A stretch of 64,000 nucleotides of DNA from an uncultured Alphaproteobacteria bacterium (lineage in GTDB: Bacteria > Pseudomonadota > Alphaproteobacteria > RF32 > CAG-239). The stretch's first letter is position 1; every line of letters begins with the position of its first letter. Position numbers and translations under genes: made by a program. Under the pieces are notes generated by a model. That model saw nothing but the letters and a program-made list of their open reading frames with translations, had not been told where the DNA came from and did not search any database. The DNA lies in contig CALXTE010000001.1 in NCBI GenBank assembly GCA_944391345.1, positions 45,976-109,975 on the forward strand, read 5' to 3'. This document shows positions 1 to 7,745 of this stretch, piece after piece.

Positions 1-1610
1 TCAGCAATATCGATGACTTTATGCCGGAGCCCGAAAAGGCAGAAGACGGCGCAGATGGATTAGCCGCCTTGCTTTCAAAAATGAACAAAAACGAGGAAGA
101 CAAGTTCGCCAAGTTTAAGGTAAATGTTGTTGTTAAAAACGAGCCCGACAGCGGTGCTCCGATAGTTTTACTTGATCATCCGACCCAAGGCAATTTAGTG
201 GGCAAAGTCGAACGAATTCAGCAATACGGTGCTTTGCTGACCGACTTCACTTTGATAAAAGCCGGAGCTTTGCATCGAGCCAATGGCGGCTTCTTATTGA
301 TGGATGCAAGAAAACTTCTGTTGCAACCTTTTTCATGGGATTCTCTCAAACGCGCCATGGCTTCTAAAGTGATAAAAATAGAAGCTCCGAGCGACGAAAC
401 CTCATTTACGACCATATCTCTTGATCCGGAGCCGATTCCTTTGGATGTAAAAGTCATTTTAACCGGTGACGCTGAGTTATATGAGCTTTTGAGCGAAAGA
501 GATCCTGATTTTTGCGACTATTTCAAAGTAGAAGCCGACTTCGGTATTTTGATGGACAGAACCTATGAAAACGAGATTGAATACGCCAAATTAATCGGCT
601 CTCTGTCAAAGAAAAAACACTTACGCTCATTAAATAAGCAGGCCGTTGCCAGAGTAATCGAATATTCATCGCGCTTAGCTGATGATACCGAAAAATTAAC
701 CGCGCATATTGCCTCAATCGGAGACTTATTGCGCGAGGCAGACTATTGGGCGCGCAAGTCAAAAGCAAACCTTATCGGAAAAAATCATATTGAACAAGCA
801 ATTGAAGCCCAAATCTATCGCAGCGACCGCATAAAACAGGCCATGCTTGAACAGATTGATAAAGGCACGATTCTGATGGATGTTGAGGGCGAAAGAGTAG
901 GGCAAATAAACGGCTTGGTTGTTTACAATTTCTCTCGTTTTTCCTTTGGCAAACCGGCCAGAATCACAGCACAGGTAAGACTTGGCCGCGGTGAGTTTTT
1001 GAACATAGAGCGCGAAGTCGAAATGTCCGGTCCGATTCATTCAAAGGGTATGTTGATTTTGCAGGCCTTGCTGTCAAACCGCTTTGCCAAGTACAAACCT
1101 TTGTCTTTAAGTGCATCTATTGTGTTTGAGCAGTCTTACGGTGGTGTTGATGGCGATAGTGCTTCTTCAACCGAATATTATTGCATGCTTTCAGCCATAA
1201 CGGGATTGCCGATAAAACAAAGCATAGCCGTAACCGGTTCAATCAACCAGTTTGGCGAGATTCAGCCGATCGGCGGTGTAAATGAAAAAATTGAAGGCTT
1301 CTTTGATGTTTGCAAGCATGCTGGATTAACCGGAAACCACGGAGTCATCATTCCGCGCACCAACATCAGCAATCTGATGCTAAGAGAAGATATCAGAAAA
1401 GCTGTTGATGACGGATTATTCCATGTCTATGCGATTGACACCGTTGATGACGGCATAGAATTATTGACCGGAAAACCGGCCGGCAAGCCCGATAAAGATG
1501 GCAATTATCCCAAAGGCACGGTAAATGATTTAGTCAAGAAAAGCCTTGATGAATATTATAAACGTTACGTCGAGTTTGCCAAAGAAACACATGGCTGCAT
1601 GGCAGGATAG
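1..1610 (+). CDS. Lon-family (S16) ATP-dependent protease, 5' partial
   Basis: C-terminal part of a Lon-like serine protease of the LonB/YcbZ type, which unfolds and degrades cytosolic proteins. The reading frame is open to the left edge (agc at 3-5 is in frame), so the Met at 21 is internal and the gene starts outside the window. The visible part has the end of an AAA+ region, with a segment on loading an ordered list of substrates and LID-like helices, followed by the S16 protease domain. The catalytic Ser sits in DGDSASS (residue 380 counted from Met21) and the Lys in GGVNEKIEG (residue 423). The 43-residue spacing matches the Ser-Lys dyad of classical Lon. Walker motifs are not in the visible part. 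A phosphatase gene follows after 8 bases and may be co-transcribed. The family call is firm; the subfamily (LonB/YcbZ rather than LonA) rests on overall layout. Confidence 0.9.
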   Translation, partial: SNIDDFMPEPEKAEDGADGLAALLSKMNKNEEDKFAKFKVNVVVKNEPDSGAPIVLLDHPTQGNLVGKVERIQQYGALLTDFTLIKAGALHRANGGFLLMDARKLLLQPFSWDSLKRAMASKVIKIEAPSDETSFTTISLDPEPIPLDVKVILTGDAELYELLSERDPDFCDYFKVEADFGILMDRTYENEIEYAKLIGSLSKKKHLRSLNKQAVARVIEYSSRLADDTEKLTAHIASIGDLLREADYWARKSKANLIGKNHIEQAIEAQIYRSDRIKQAMLEQIDKGTILMDVEGERVGQINGLVVYNFSRFSFGKPARITAQVRLGRGEFLNIEREVEMSGPIHSKGMLILQALLSNRFAKYKPLSLSASIVFEQSYGGVDGDSASSTEYYCMLSAITGLPIKQSIAVTGSINQFGEIQPIGGVNEKIEGFFDVCKHAGLTGNHGVIIPRTNISNLMLREDIRKAVDDGLFHVYAIDTVDDGIELLTGKPAGKPDKDGNYPKGTVNDLVKKSLDEYYKRYVEFAKETHGCMAG

Positions 1611-1618
1611 AAACTTTT

Positions 1619-2098
1619 ATGCTAAAGATATTATTTGTCTGCACCGGAAACATCTGCCGTTCTCCCACAGCGGAAGGCATTATGCTTGATTTAATCAAAA
1701 AGGCAGGACTAGAGCAAGAGTTATATGTCGAATCTGCTGCAACCACGCCTTATCACGACGGCGATGCGCCGGATGCGCGATCTCAAGCCTGCGCGCGGGC
1801 TCATGGCATAAATATTGCCAATCTTCGCTCTCGGTCGATTCGCGCAGATGATTTTGCAGACTTTGATTTAATCTTGGCGATGGACAAACGTAATATTGCC
1901 GACTTGGAATACCGTCGCCCGCAAGGAGACAAGCGCTATAACAAAGCCAAAGTCGAGCTTATACTAACCTATGCGCCCGAATACGGCACTGAGGTTCCCG
2001 ATCCTTATTACCATGACGGATTTGACAGGGTTTTTGAAATGATTGAAACCGCATGCAAAAACTTTATTGAAGAATATAAAAAGCGCAAATCTATTTAG
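1619..2098 (+). CDS. Low-molecular-weight protein-tyrosine phosphatase
   Basis: A 159-residue cytosolic phosphatase that removes phosphate from phosphotyrosine through a cysteinyl-phosphate intermediate. The P-loop CTGNICRSPTAEG lies at residues 8-20, with Cys8 as nucleophile and Arg14 binding phosphate. The late general-acid Asp is in DPYYHDG. Length and motif order are those of the LMW-PTP family (YwlE/Wzb/ArsC-fold). It starts 8 bases after the Lon-like gene. Its 3' end overlaps the convergent methyltransferase gene by 8 bases with no terminator between them. There is no tyrosine-kinase or exopolysaccharide neighbour, so the substrate cannot be guessed from context; arginine-phosphate phosphatases share this fold. 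Confidence 0.9.
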   Translation: MLKILFVCTGNICRSPTAEGIMLDLIKKAGLEQELYVESAATTPYHDGDAPDARSQACARAHGINIANLRSRSIRADDFADFDLILAMDKRNIADLEYRRPQGDKRYNKAKVELILTYAPEYGTEVPDPYYHDGFDRVFEMIETACKNFIEEYKKRKSI

Positions 2099-2813
2099 GC
2101 AATCCGATTTTTGTAACAACCACCTTTTGATACATTCCGCCGTAATAAGTTGTTTTGCGCCAGCTGTAACCAGCTTTTTTTGTGGCATACATATCAATCG
2201 AACGCTCCCACAGCTTTTCAGCAAAAGGCTGATACAAACGGTTAAACATTCTGATAAAATAGCGGAAGGGATTCCACTTAGACGGATTATGATAATCAAT
2301 AAAAATAACCTTTCCGCCGGTTTTAATAAGATTCAAAGCATTGTCAACAACCCTGATTTTTGATAAAGGCGGCAACTCATGCAACAGGTTATAGCAAATA
2401 ACACGGTCAAATTTTTCTTCGGATTTAAAACGAGCAGCATCGGCTTTAACAAACGAAAGCTGAGGAAACAGATACTGATATTTTTGATCACAGCGTCTAA
2501 TCTGTTTTGAGTTATTATCAACAATGACATATTTTCCGAAGGTAGAAATTTTATAAGCGGTTTTTTCAATTTGCGGTCCGAAGGTTGCACCAAATTGCAA
2601 CACATTAGCCGTCATCGGAATGTCATCATTAAGCGCGTCCGCAAGCCTAAAGCAAGCCCCTAAAGTAAAAACAGACAGAAAGACTGTGTTATCAAACAAA
2701 GCCGATAATTTTTCGGAATTATAAAGTCTTTCTTGCGGAAGTTTAATATCCAAAGGCAGCTTTGGCGTAATTGATTTAGCGTTATTAGCTTTTGCATTGT
2801 TATTTTGCGGCAT
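2091..2813 (-). CDS. rquA: RquA-like class I SAM methyltransferase (rhodoquinone biosynthesis)
   Basis: A 240-residue methyltransferase-fold protein. A Rossmann segment (NVLQFGATFGPQ), an acidic loop (VIVDNNSKQIRR) and KADAARF match the cofactor-binding order of class I SAM enzymes. The region IDYHNPSKWNPFRYFI, followed by LYQPFAEKLWERSI, closely resembles what I recall of RquA, the enzyme that converts ubiquinone to rhodoquinone for fumarate respiration. The length is also typical of RquA. The ATG at 2813 was chosen because it lies inside the end of the Hpt gene (translational coupling); upstream in-frame codons lack a ribosome site. It is the last gene of the minus-strand group secreted protein-rsmE-hpt-rquA. 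A plain UbiE/COQ5-type methyltransferase is the alternative. Confidence 0.7.
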   Translation of the reverse strand: MPQNNNAKANNAKSITPKLPLDIKLPQERLYNSEKLSALFDNTVFLSVFTLGACFRLADALNDDIPMTANVLQFGATFGPQIEKTAYKISTFGKYVIVDNNSKQIRRCDQKYQYLFPQLSFVKADAARFKSEEKFDRVICYNLLHELPPLSKIRVVDNALNLIKTGGKVIFIDYHNPSKWNPFRYFIRMFNRLYQPFAEKLWERSIDMYATKKAGYSWRKTTYYGGMYQKVVVTKIGLPK

Positions 2814-3159
2814 GAGCAGAATCCATATAAAGAGCAAGCGATGAAAGGCCTTTTTTGCACAGAGATATACTTTCACACACCTCTTGGTCAATCTCAGCCA
2901 AATCACGGTTAACAATATTATGTTCTATTTTTGCACACAAAAGGGCAAAACTGTCAAGCCCAAAGACCTCAGCCGCAGGCCTAATCTGGTGATAAACCGC
3001 ACGCAAAGACGGATAATCATGGTTTTTCAATGCTGCTTGAGCACGAATAACAAAGCCTTCTCCTTCTTTGTCAAACACAAGCCATAGCTTATAAAGCTCT
3101 TTTTTCCCGAGCAATTTTTCATAATTAATCAGCGTATCTTGATTAAAAGTTTCAGTCAT
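2800..3159 (-). CDS. Hpt-domain (histidine phosphotransfer) protein
   Basis: A 119-residue, probably all-helical protein. The segment YHQIRPAAEVFGL resembles the Hpt motif, in which a surface His accepts phosphate from a receiver domain and passes it on. The residues after His are IRPAAEVFG rather than the usual LKGSSANLG, so the match is moderate. No other domain is visible, suggesting a free-standing phosphorelay shuttle. The ATG at 3159 overlaps the rsmE stop by 8 bases, as expected for coupled translation; the longer frame to 3288 would lie deep inside rsmE and was rejected. No histidine kinase or receiver gene is nearby, so partners are unknown. Confidence 0.7.
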   Translation of the reverse strand: MTETFNQDTLINYEKLLGKKELYKLWLVFDKEGEGFVIRAQAALKNHDYPSLRAVYHQIRPAAEVFGLDSFALLCAKIEHNIVNRDLAEIDQEVCESISLCKKGLSSLALYMDSAHAAK

Positions 3160-3907
3160 CGGATGTGTTCCAGTCTCCGGCAATTGCTTGCCAGCAAGAA
3201 AGCGCCGCCGCAACGGCTGTTTCCGCCCGCAAGATTCGTTTTCCGAGAGAAACGGAATGCGCAAACTCAAGCCCTCGGAGCAAGGCAATTTCTTCCGCAG
3301 AAAAACCGCCTTCCGGCCCCACTAAAATTGCGGCACTGGAGATATTTTTTTGCTTTGCCGATAAAAAAGCCTCAAAGACAGCGCTTGTTCCACCGGTCTC
3401 ATCCATAAAATAAAGCGGACGTTGTTTATCCCAATTTTCAAGAATTTTCGTAAGAGGAACCGCCTCTTCGATAAGCGGCACATCAAGCCGACGAGATTGT
3501 TCAGCGGCTTCAATCGCCTGCGCCTTAAAGCGCTCGATTCTTGTTTTGTCGGTAATGGTAAATTTGGTAATAACAGGAATAATTTTAGCACAGCCAAGCT
3601 CGGTTGCTTTCTGAATAACAAAATCGGTTTGGTCTTTTTTCAGAGGCGCAAAGAGCAGCCAAATATCAGGAGAGGACATAGGTTTTCGTGTTTGTTGTTT
3701 CAAACAGATGGTTAAGCTTTTTTTGTTAACTTCCGCGATTTTAGCCAAGAACTCACCATCTTCGGCATTAAAGACCAAAAATTCATCTCCGTTTTTTAGC
3801 TTCATGACATGGAGCAGATAATGGCTCTGCGCCTCATCAAGCGGAAAAACCGCCTGCGGAGCAAGACGGTTTTGCAAAAACAATCGAATATTGGATTTGA
3901 TAGCCAT
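3152..3907 (-). CDS. rsmE: 16S rRNA (uracil(1498)-N3)-methyltransferase RsmE
   Basis: A 251-residue SPOUT-class methyltransferase that methylates U1498 of 16S rRNA in the small subunit. The N-terminal PUA-like domain includes HYLLHVMKLKNGDEF. The C-terminal trefoil-knot domain carries the family signatures ERFKAQAIEAAEQSRR, ILVGPEGGFS and LGKRILRAETA, which build the SAM pocket. Length is normal. It starts 2 bases after the stop of the secreted-protein gene and overlaps the downstream Hpt gene by 8 bases, so the four minus-strand genes likely form one transcript. The product is housekeeping and the call is firm. Confidence 0.95.
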   Translation of the reverse strand: MAIKSNIRLFLQNRLAPQAVFPLDEAQSHYLLHVMKLKNGDEFLVFNAEDGEFLAKIAEVNKKSLTICLKQQTRKPMSSPDIWLLFAPLKKDQTDFVIQKATELGCAKIIPVITKFTITDKTRIERFKAQAIEAAEQSRRLDVPLIEEAVPLTKILENWDKQRPLYFMDETGGTSAVFEAFLSAKQKNISSAAILVGPEGGFSAEEIALLRGLEFAHSVSLGKRILRAETAVAAALSCWQAIAGDWNTSDD

Positions 3908-3909
3908 GG

Positions 3910-4398
3910 TTAAATAACTTTCACATTCAAAATTCGGGATACTAAAGCCCTGCCGTCTTTCATCAAATCAAAAGTAAGCTTAGCTTCACCGAATTCTACG
4001 GCCTGATATAATAAAATAACCAAGCCGTTTCTTTTTTCTTTTTTTACAAAGACGAGGGATGGAAAATGTTTTTCAAAGGTCCAAGAAGTTCCGTTTTGTT
4101 CTTCCAGACGAACGGCAATAAATTGTCCTGTTTGCAGGGTAACGGAAGTACCGGCTTCTTCAACATCAACAAGCAACATATCAGGAACATCGTCAAAAAA
4201 TTTCTGAGATAAAGATTTTTTATAATCAACGGAAACATCACTCTTTTGCTCTATTTTGCGAGGTTTAGAATTTGCGGGAGCAAAAATGGTCCGATTGAGC
4301 GCAGCATCTCTTTCTTCAACAATAAACTTTGCATCAGCCACAAATGCACTAAGTCCGAAGAGCAAAGAAAAAATAAAAAGATTAACAAAATTTTTCAT
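3910..4398 (-). CDS. Secreted protein, paralogue A (chagasin-like fold suspected)
   Basis: A 162-residue exported protein with a signal peptide (residues 1 to about 23, ending AFVADA). It is a clear paralogue of the gene at 4518-5018. Both share the core G-Q-F/Y-hydrophobic-A-V-R, a conserved W, FVKKEKRNG, ILLY and a C-terminal SRILNV-VI. The pattern of a Gly-led beta strand, an arginine-leucine pair, a Trp, a Gly loop, then a final strand resembles chagasin-type (I42) cysteine-protease inhibitors; this is inference from pattern, and the NPTTGY-type loop is not conserved. A good ribosome site (AGGGG, 5 bases before ATG) supports the start. It leads the operon with rsmE. No function can be assigned with confidence. 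Confidence 0.75.
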   Translation of the reverse strand: MKNFVNLFIFSLLFGLSAFVADAKFIVEERDAALNRTIFAPANSKPRKIEQKSDVSVDYKKSLSQKFFDDVPDMLLVDVEEAGTSVTLQTGQFIAVRLEEQNGTSWTFEKHFPSLVFVKKEKRNGLVILLYQAVEFGEAKLTFDLMKDGRALVSRILNVKVI

Positions 4399-4448
4399 AA
4401 AAACCCCTGATTTGTTTCTGTCTATTTTGCTTTTACGAAAAGCATAAT

Positions 4449-4477
4449 ATCATAAAAATAAAGAAAATAAAGTTAAA
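4449..4477 (-). promoter_or_regulatory. Promoter of secreted paralogue A
   Basis: On the minus strand, TTTAAC (4477-4472), a 17-base spacer and TATGAT (4454-4449) form a sigma70-like promoter about 50 bases upstream of the ATG at 4398. The same layout, with similar flanking bases, precedes paralogue B, which supports both. Confidence 0.5.
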
Positions 4478-4478
4478 T

Positions 4479-4492
4479 ATTTGTTACAAAAT
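4479..4492. promoter_or_regulatory. ATTTGT/ACAAAT inverted repeat upstream of paralogue A promoter
   Basis: ATTTGTTACAAAAT is a near-perfect inverted repeat (ATTTGT then ACAAA) just upstream of the -35 element. A matching site lies in the same place before paralogue B (5124-5136). It could be an activator site or operator. The protein binding it is unknown. Confidence 0.4.
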
Positions 4493-4517
4493 ATGACAAA
4501 ATTTCTCTAAGACGATA

Positions 4518-5018
4518 TTATATAACACTTACGTTAAGAATTCTTGAAAATAAAGCACTTTTCCCACTCATCAAATCAAAGTTAAGGGTAGCAACACCAG
4601 TTTCAACACTGCGATAGAGCAAAATCAAGACCCCGTTTCTCTTTTCTTTTTTTACGAATTCTAAGTTTGGAGATATATTTTCAAAGTTCCACAAAGTATC
4701 ATCTTCTTCCGTAACGCGAACGGCCAGATATTGTCCTTTATAAAGACGGGCAGAAGTTTTGGCATAATCCAAATCAACAATAATAATTGCATCATTTTGC
4801 TTCTTAAAATATTTTTTCGCAACAGCTTTACCAAAATTCTTAACCGGTTGAGAATGTTTTTTTACGGAAATATTGGGAGAATCACCAAAGTCTTGAACCA
4901 CAAACATATTTCTTTGCATGGCAGAATCTGCGGATTCAACAATGATACCGGCACGAGCGTTAACAGAAGTCATTATGGCAAAAGATAAAAATGCCAAAAA
5001 TAAAACTAAAGACCTCAT
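4518..5018 (-). CDS. Secreted protein, paralogue B (chagasin-like fold suspected)
   Basis: A 166-residue exported protein with signal peptide (residues 1 to about 23, ending NARA). It shares with its neighbour at 3910-4398 the segments FVKKEKRNG, ILLYRSVETG and FSRILNVSVI. The ATG at 5018 follows an ideal ribosome site (AAGGAGG, 5 bases upstream), so the longer frame to 5063 is not used. It has its own promoter, which matches that of paralogue A. About 120 bases of AT-rich DNA without an obvious T-tract terminator separate the two, so read-through into the paralogue A operon is possible. The predicted mature protein is beta-rich. An I42-like inhibitor or a small adhesin-like domain are both possible. 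Confidence 0.75.
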   Translation of the reverse strand: MRSLVLFLAFLSFAIMTSVNARAGIIVESADSAMQRNMFVVQDFGDSPNISVKKHSQPVKNFGKAVAKKYFKKQNDAIIIVDLDYAKTSARLYKGQYLAVRVTEEDDTLWNFENISPNLEFVKKEKRNGVLILLYRSVETGVATLNFDLMSGKSALFSRILNVSVI

Positions 5019-5094
5019 AATAACCTCCTTTCGCCTAATTATACTTTGGTATAAATTCAGCAACGAGCTTTTTTATTTATTAAGTTCATGATAG

Positions 5095-5122
5095 CATATA
5101 AACACAGAAAATAAAAGTTAAA
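5095..5122 (-). promoter_or_regulatory. Promoter of secreted paralogue B
   Basis: On the minus strand, TTTAAC (5122-5117), 16 bases, TATATG (5100-5095). The stretch from here through the ATTTGTAACAAAT palindrome is similar to that before paralogue A, so the control region was duplicated with the gene or is kept by selection. Confidence 0.5.
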
Positions 5123-5123
5123 G

Positions 5124-5136
5124 ATTTGTAACAAAT
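5124..5136. promoter_or_regulatory. ATTTGTAACAAAT palindrome upstream of paralogue B promoter
   Basis: ATTTGT-A-ACAAAT is a perfect 13-base inverted repeat with one central base, 1 base upstream of the -35 element. It also lies 6-18 bases before the ATG of cmk on the other strand, so a bound protein could affect both genes. Confidence 0.4.
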
Positions 5137-5142
5137 TTAAGG

Positions 5143-5823
5143 ATGACGGACGTGATAATAACAATAGACGGACCAGCCTCTGCCGGCAAAGGCACTTTGG
5201 CAGGAAAACTAGCACAAGAATATAAACTGGCATATTTTGACACCGGAATGGTTTATCGTGCCGTCGGAATAGAGACCTTGCTTGCCGGCATTCCTGCGGA
5301 TAATACGGATATGGCAGAAAAATTTGCCAAAGAGCTGACGTTTCAAAAAATGATGGAATTATCTAAAAATCCTTCTTTCCGTGGTCCTGAGGGCGGAAAA
5401 AGAGCTTCGGTTGTTTCGGCGATTCCCGCTGTTCGTGCCGCGTTGCTAAAAATGCAGCAAGATTTTTGCAAAAATCCGACTTTTGCCAATGGCAACAAGG
5501 CGCAAGGCGTTGTCTATGATGGCCGCGACACCGGCACGGTTGTTTGTCCTCAGGCAGAGATAAAACTTTTTGTAACCGCTACGGCCGAAGCCCGAGCCCA
5601 ACGTCGCTATAAAGAATATTGCGAAAAAGGGATTAAAACGAGCTATGAAGAGGTTTTAAACGACATTAATCAGCGAGACAAACGCGATTCGGAAAGAAGC
5701 ACCTCACCGTTAAAACCAGCTCCTGATGCCATAATATTGGATACAACCCATCTCAGTATTGAAGAAGTTTTTGAAAAAGCGAAAGAAATTATCGATTCTC
5801 ATCAAAAAAATCTTGCAATTTAA
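5143..5823 (+). CDS. cmk: Cytidylate kinase
   Basis: A 226-residue cytosolic NMP kinase that makes CDP/dCDP from CMP/dCMP and ATP. The Walker A loop IDGPASAGKGTLA lies at residues 8-20, followed by the CMP-binding YFDTGMVYRAVG. DGRDTGTVVCPQAEIKLFVTA and RDKRDSERSTSPLKPA (LID/Arg region) are typical of Cmk. Length is normal. The ATG at 5143 sits directly against AAGG; a GTG at 5152 would have better spacing, so the true start could be 3 codons downstream. It precedes rpsA, the usual cmk-rpsA order, but a terminator hairpin lies between them. Confidence 0.95.
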   Translation: MTDVIITIDGPASAGKGTLAGKLAQEYKLAYFDTGMVYRAVGIETLLAGIPADNTDMAEKFAKELTFQKMMELSKNPSFRGPEGGKRASVVSAIPAVRAALLKMQQDFCKNPTFANGNKAQGVVYDGRDTGTVVCPQAEIKLFVTATAEARAQRRYKEYCEKGIKTSYEEVLNDINQRDKRDSERSTSPLKPAPDAIILDTTHLSIEEVFEKAKEIIDSHQKNLAI

Positions 5824-5840
5824 TAAAATCTCGATATAAG
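5813..5840 (+). promoter_or_regulatory. Possible promoter for rpsA leader
   Basis: TTGCAA (5813-5818), 16 bases, TATAAG (5835-5840), overlapping the end of cmk. A transcript from here would begin at the base of the hairpin at 5847-5880, so if it is real that hairpin is an attenuator in the rpsA leader rather than only the cmk terminator. Confidence 0.35.
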
Positions 5841-5846
5841 AATAAA

Positions 5847-5885
5847 GAGCAAAATCCTTAAGGTGCGTTAAGGATTGCTCTTTTT
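5847..5885 (+). terminator. Rho-independent terminator between cmk and rpsA
   Basis: GAGC plus AATCCTTAA pairs with TTAAGGATT plus GCTC (arms 5847-5861 and 5868-5880, two bulged As, loop GGTGCG), followed by TTTTT. It ends the cmk transcript or acts as a leader attenuator for rpsA. Confidence 0.75.
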
Positions 5886-5950
5886 ATATATAAAACGCAC
5901 AAGTCCGCTCCGTTTTAGGAGGTCTGGCAGGATAAGAAAAATAAAATTAT

Positions 5951-7633
5951 ATGATAAATACAGAAGTTAAAATTCCCGAAATGACCGAAGACTTTGAAGC
6001 GCTGATGAACGAACAGTTCGGCGACAAAGGCATTACCGGTTCTGTTGTAAAGGGAACAATCATTCGTTTAACACCGGATTACGCAACAGTTGATGTCGGC
6101 TTGAAGTCAGAAGGCCGCATTCCTCTCCGTGAATTTGGTCAAAATGCGGAATTAAAGGTTGGCGATGTTGTAGAAGTATATGTTGACCGCTATGAAGACA
6201 AAGACGGCAACATTGTTCTTTCAAGAGAAAAAGCTCGCCGCGAAGAAGCATGGCAGGATTTGGAAAAATCTATGAATGCCAACGAAAGAGTAAACGGTGT
6301 TATCTTTGGCCGTGTTAAAGGCGGCTTCACTGTTGACTTGAACGGCGCTATTGCTTTCTTGCCGGGTTCTCAAATTGATATCCGCCCGATTCGCGATATC
6401 ACTCCGTTAATGGGAATTTCTCAACCCTTCCAAATCTTGAAGATGGACAAGGTTAGAGGCAACATCGTTGTTTCTCGCCGTGTTGTTCTTGAAGAAACCA
6501 GAGCCGAAGCTCGTGCTGAATTAATCAGCGACTTGAAAGAAGGCTCAGTTCTTGAAGGTGTTGTTAAAAACATTACTGACTACGGTGCATTCATCGACTT
6601 GGGTGGCGTTGACGGCTTGTTGCACGTTACCGATATCTCTTGGAAGAGAATCAATCATCCGGCCGAAGTTTTGTCTGTTGGTCAGACCGTAAAAGTAAAA
6701 GTTATCAAATTCAACGAAGACAATCAGCGCATTTCTTTGGGCATGAAACAGCTTGAAGAAGATCCATGGCAGCATGTTGCTGAAAAATATAAAGTTGGCG
6801 AAATCTACAAAGGAAAAGTCACCAACATTACCGATTACGGCGCATTTGTTGAGCTTGAAGATGGTATCGAAGGCCTCGTTCATGTTTCTGAGATGAGCTG
6901 GACCCGCAAAAATGTTCACCCGGGTAAAATTGTTTCAACCTCTCAAGAAGTTGAAGTTAAAGTTCTCGAAGTTGATTCTGACAAGAGAAGAATCAGCTTG
7001 GGCATCAAACAATGCACCCCGAACCCATGGGCCGCTTATGTTGAAGAGCATCCGGTTGGGTCAATCATTGAAGGCAAGATTAAAAACATTACCGAATTCG
7101 GTTTGTTCGTTGGCTTATCTGATGAAATCGACGGCATGATTCACTTGTCAGATATCTCTTGGGATAAATCTGGTGAAGAAGCTGTTAAAGACTACACCAA
7201 GGGTCAAGACATTCAAGCAAAAATCATTGATGTTGATGTTGAAAAAGAGAGAATTTCTCTCGGTATCAAACAGTTGACCGAAGACGCTGTTTCTGGTGCA
7301 ATGGAAGGCATCAAAAAAGGCGACGTTGTTAAAGCCACTGTTGTCAGCACCGATGAAAAAGGTGTCAATGTTGATGTAAACGGCATTTCTGCCACCATCA
7401 AAAAAGCAGATTTGTCAAAAGACAAAGCTGAACAAAATCCGGAAAACTACAAAGCCGGAGATGTTGTAGAAGCTAAGATTACATCTGTTGACAAGAAAAA
7501 CAACAAGATTGGCATTTCAATCAAAGCTCTTGAAATTGATGAAGAAAAGAAGGTTTTGGAAGAATATTCTAACACCTCTTCCGGCTCAACTTTGGGAGAC
7601 GCTTTGGGTGAAGCCCTGAAGAAAAATGCTTAA
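5951..7633 (+). CDS. rpsA: 30S ribosomal protein S1
   Basis: A 560-residue mRNA-binding ribosomal protein that unwinds and docks mRNA on the 30S subunit. It has six S1 (OB-fold) repeats in order; the best conserved share GxVKNITDYGAFIDLGGVDGLLHVTDISW-type segments. Repeats 3-5 have the clear linker ending RISLGxKQ. The C-terminal repeat is more diverged and ends in a short acidic/Ser-rich tail. Length agrees with alphaproteobacterial S1. The ATG lacks a well-placed Shine-Dalgarno: the nearest (AGGA) is about 17 bases away, as is common for rpsA, whose translation is self-regulated through leader structure. It is followed by its own terminator. Confidence 0.97.
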   Translation: MINTEVKIPEMTEDFEALMNEQFGDKGITGSVVKGTIIRLTPDYATVDVGLKSEGRIPLREFGQNAELKVGDVVEVYVDRYEDKDGNIVLSREKARREEAWQDLEKSMNANERVNGVIFGRVKGGFTVDLNGAIAFLPGSQIDIRPIRDITPLMGISQPFQILKMDKVRGNIVVSRRVVLEETRAEARAELISDLKEGSVLEGVVKNITDYGAFIDLGGVDGLLHVTDISWKRINHPAEVLSVGQTVKVKVIKFNEDNQRISLGMKQLEEDPWQHVAEKYKVGEIYKGKVTNITDYGAFVELEDGIEGLVHVSEMSWTRKNVHPGKIVSTSQEVEVKVLEVDSDKRRISLGIKQCTPNPWAAYVEEHPVGSIIEGKIKNITEFGLFVGLSDEIDGMIHLSDISWDKSGEEAVKDYTKGQDIQAKIIDVDVEKERISLGIKQLTEDAVSGAMEGIKKGDVVKATVVSTDEKGVNVDVNGISATIKKADLSKDKAEQNPENYKAGDVVEAKITSVDKKNNKIGISIKALEIDEEKKVLEEYSNTSSGSTLGDALGEALKKNA

Positions 7634-7652
7634 TAACTAAGTATTTTGCAGA

Positions 7653-7681
7653 AAGCTCCGAAGCAATTCGGAGCTTTTTTG
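7653..7681 (+). terminator. rpsA terminator
   Basis: AAGCTCCGAA (7653-7662), loop GCAA, TTCGGAGCTT (7667-7676), then a run of T. A strong 10-bp stem ending the rpsA transcript. Confidence 0.9.
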
Positions 7682-7704
7682 TTGAAAAGAGCAAGATAAA
7701 ACTT

Positions 7705-7732
7705 CTTGCAATTTAGCAAAATAAATTATAAT
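7705..7732 (+). promoter_or_regulatory. Promoter of tRNA-Arg
   Basis: CTTGCA/TTGCAA at 7705-7711 and a perfect TATAAT at 7727-7732 (15-16 base spacer), with the tRNA beginning 14 bases after the -10 element. Confidence 0.6.
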
Positions 7733-7745
7733 CAAAAAGAAGGCC

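Noticed and set aside
21..23. ATG at 21 as the start of the Lon-like protease
   Set aside because: The frame is open to the window edge and the ATPase domain would be missing; the gene begins upstream.
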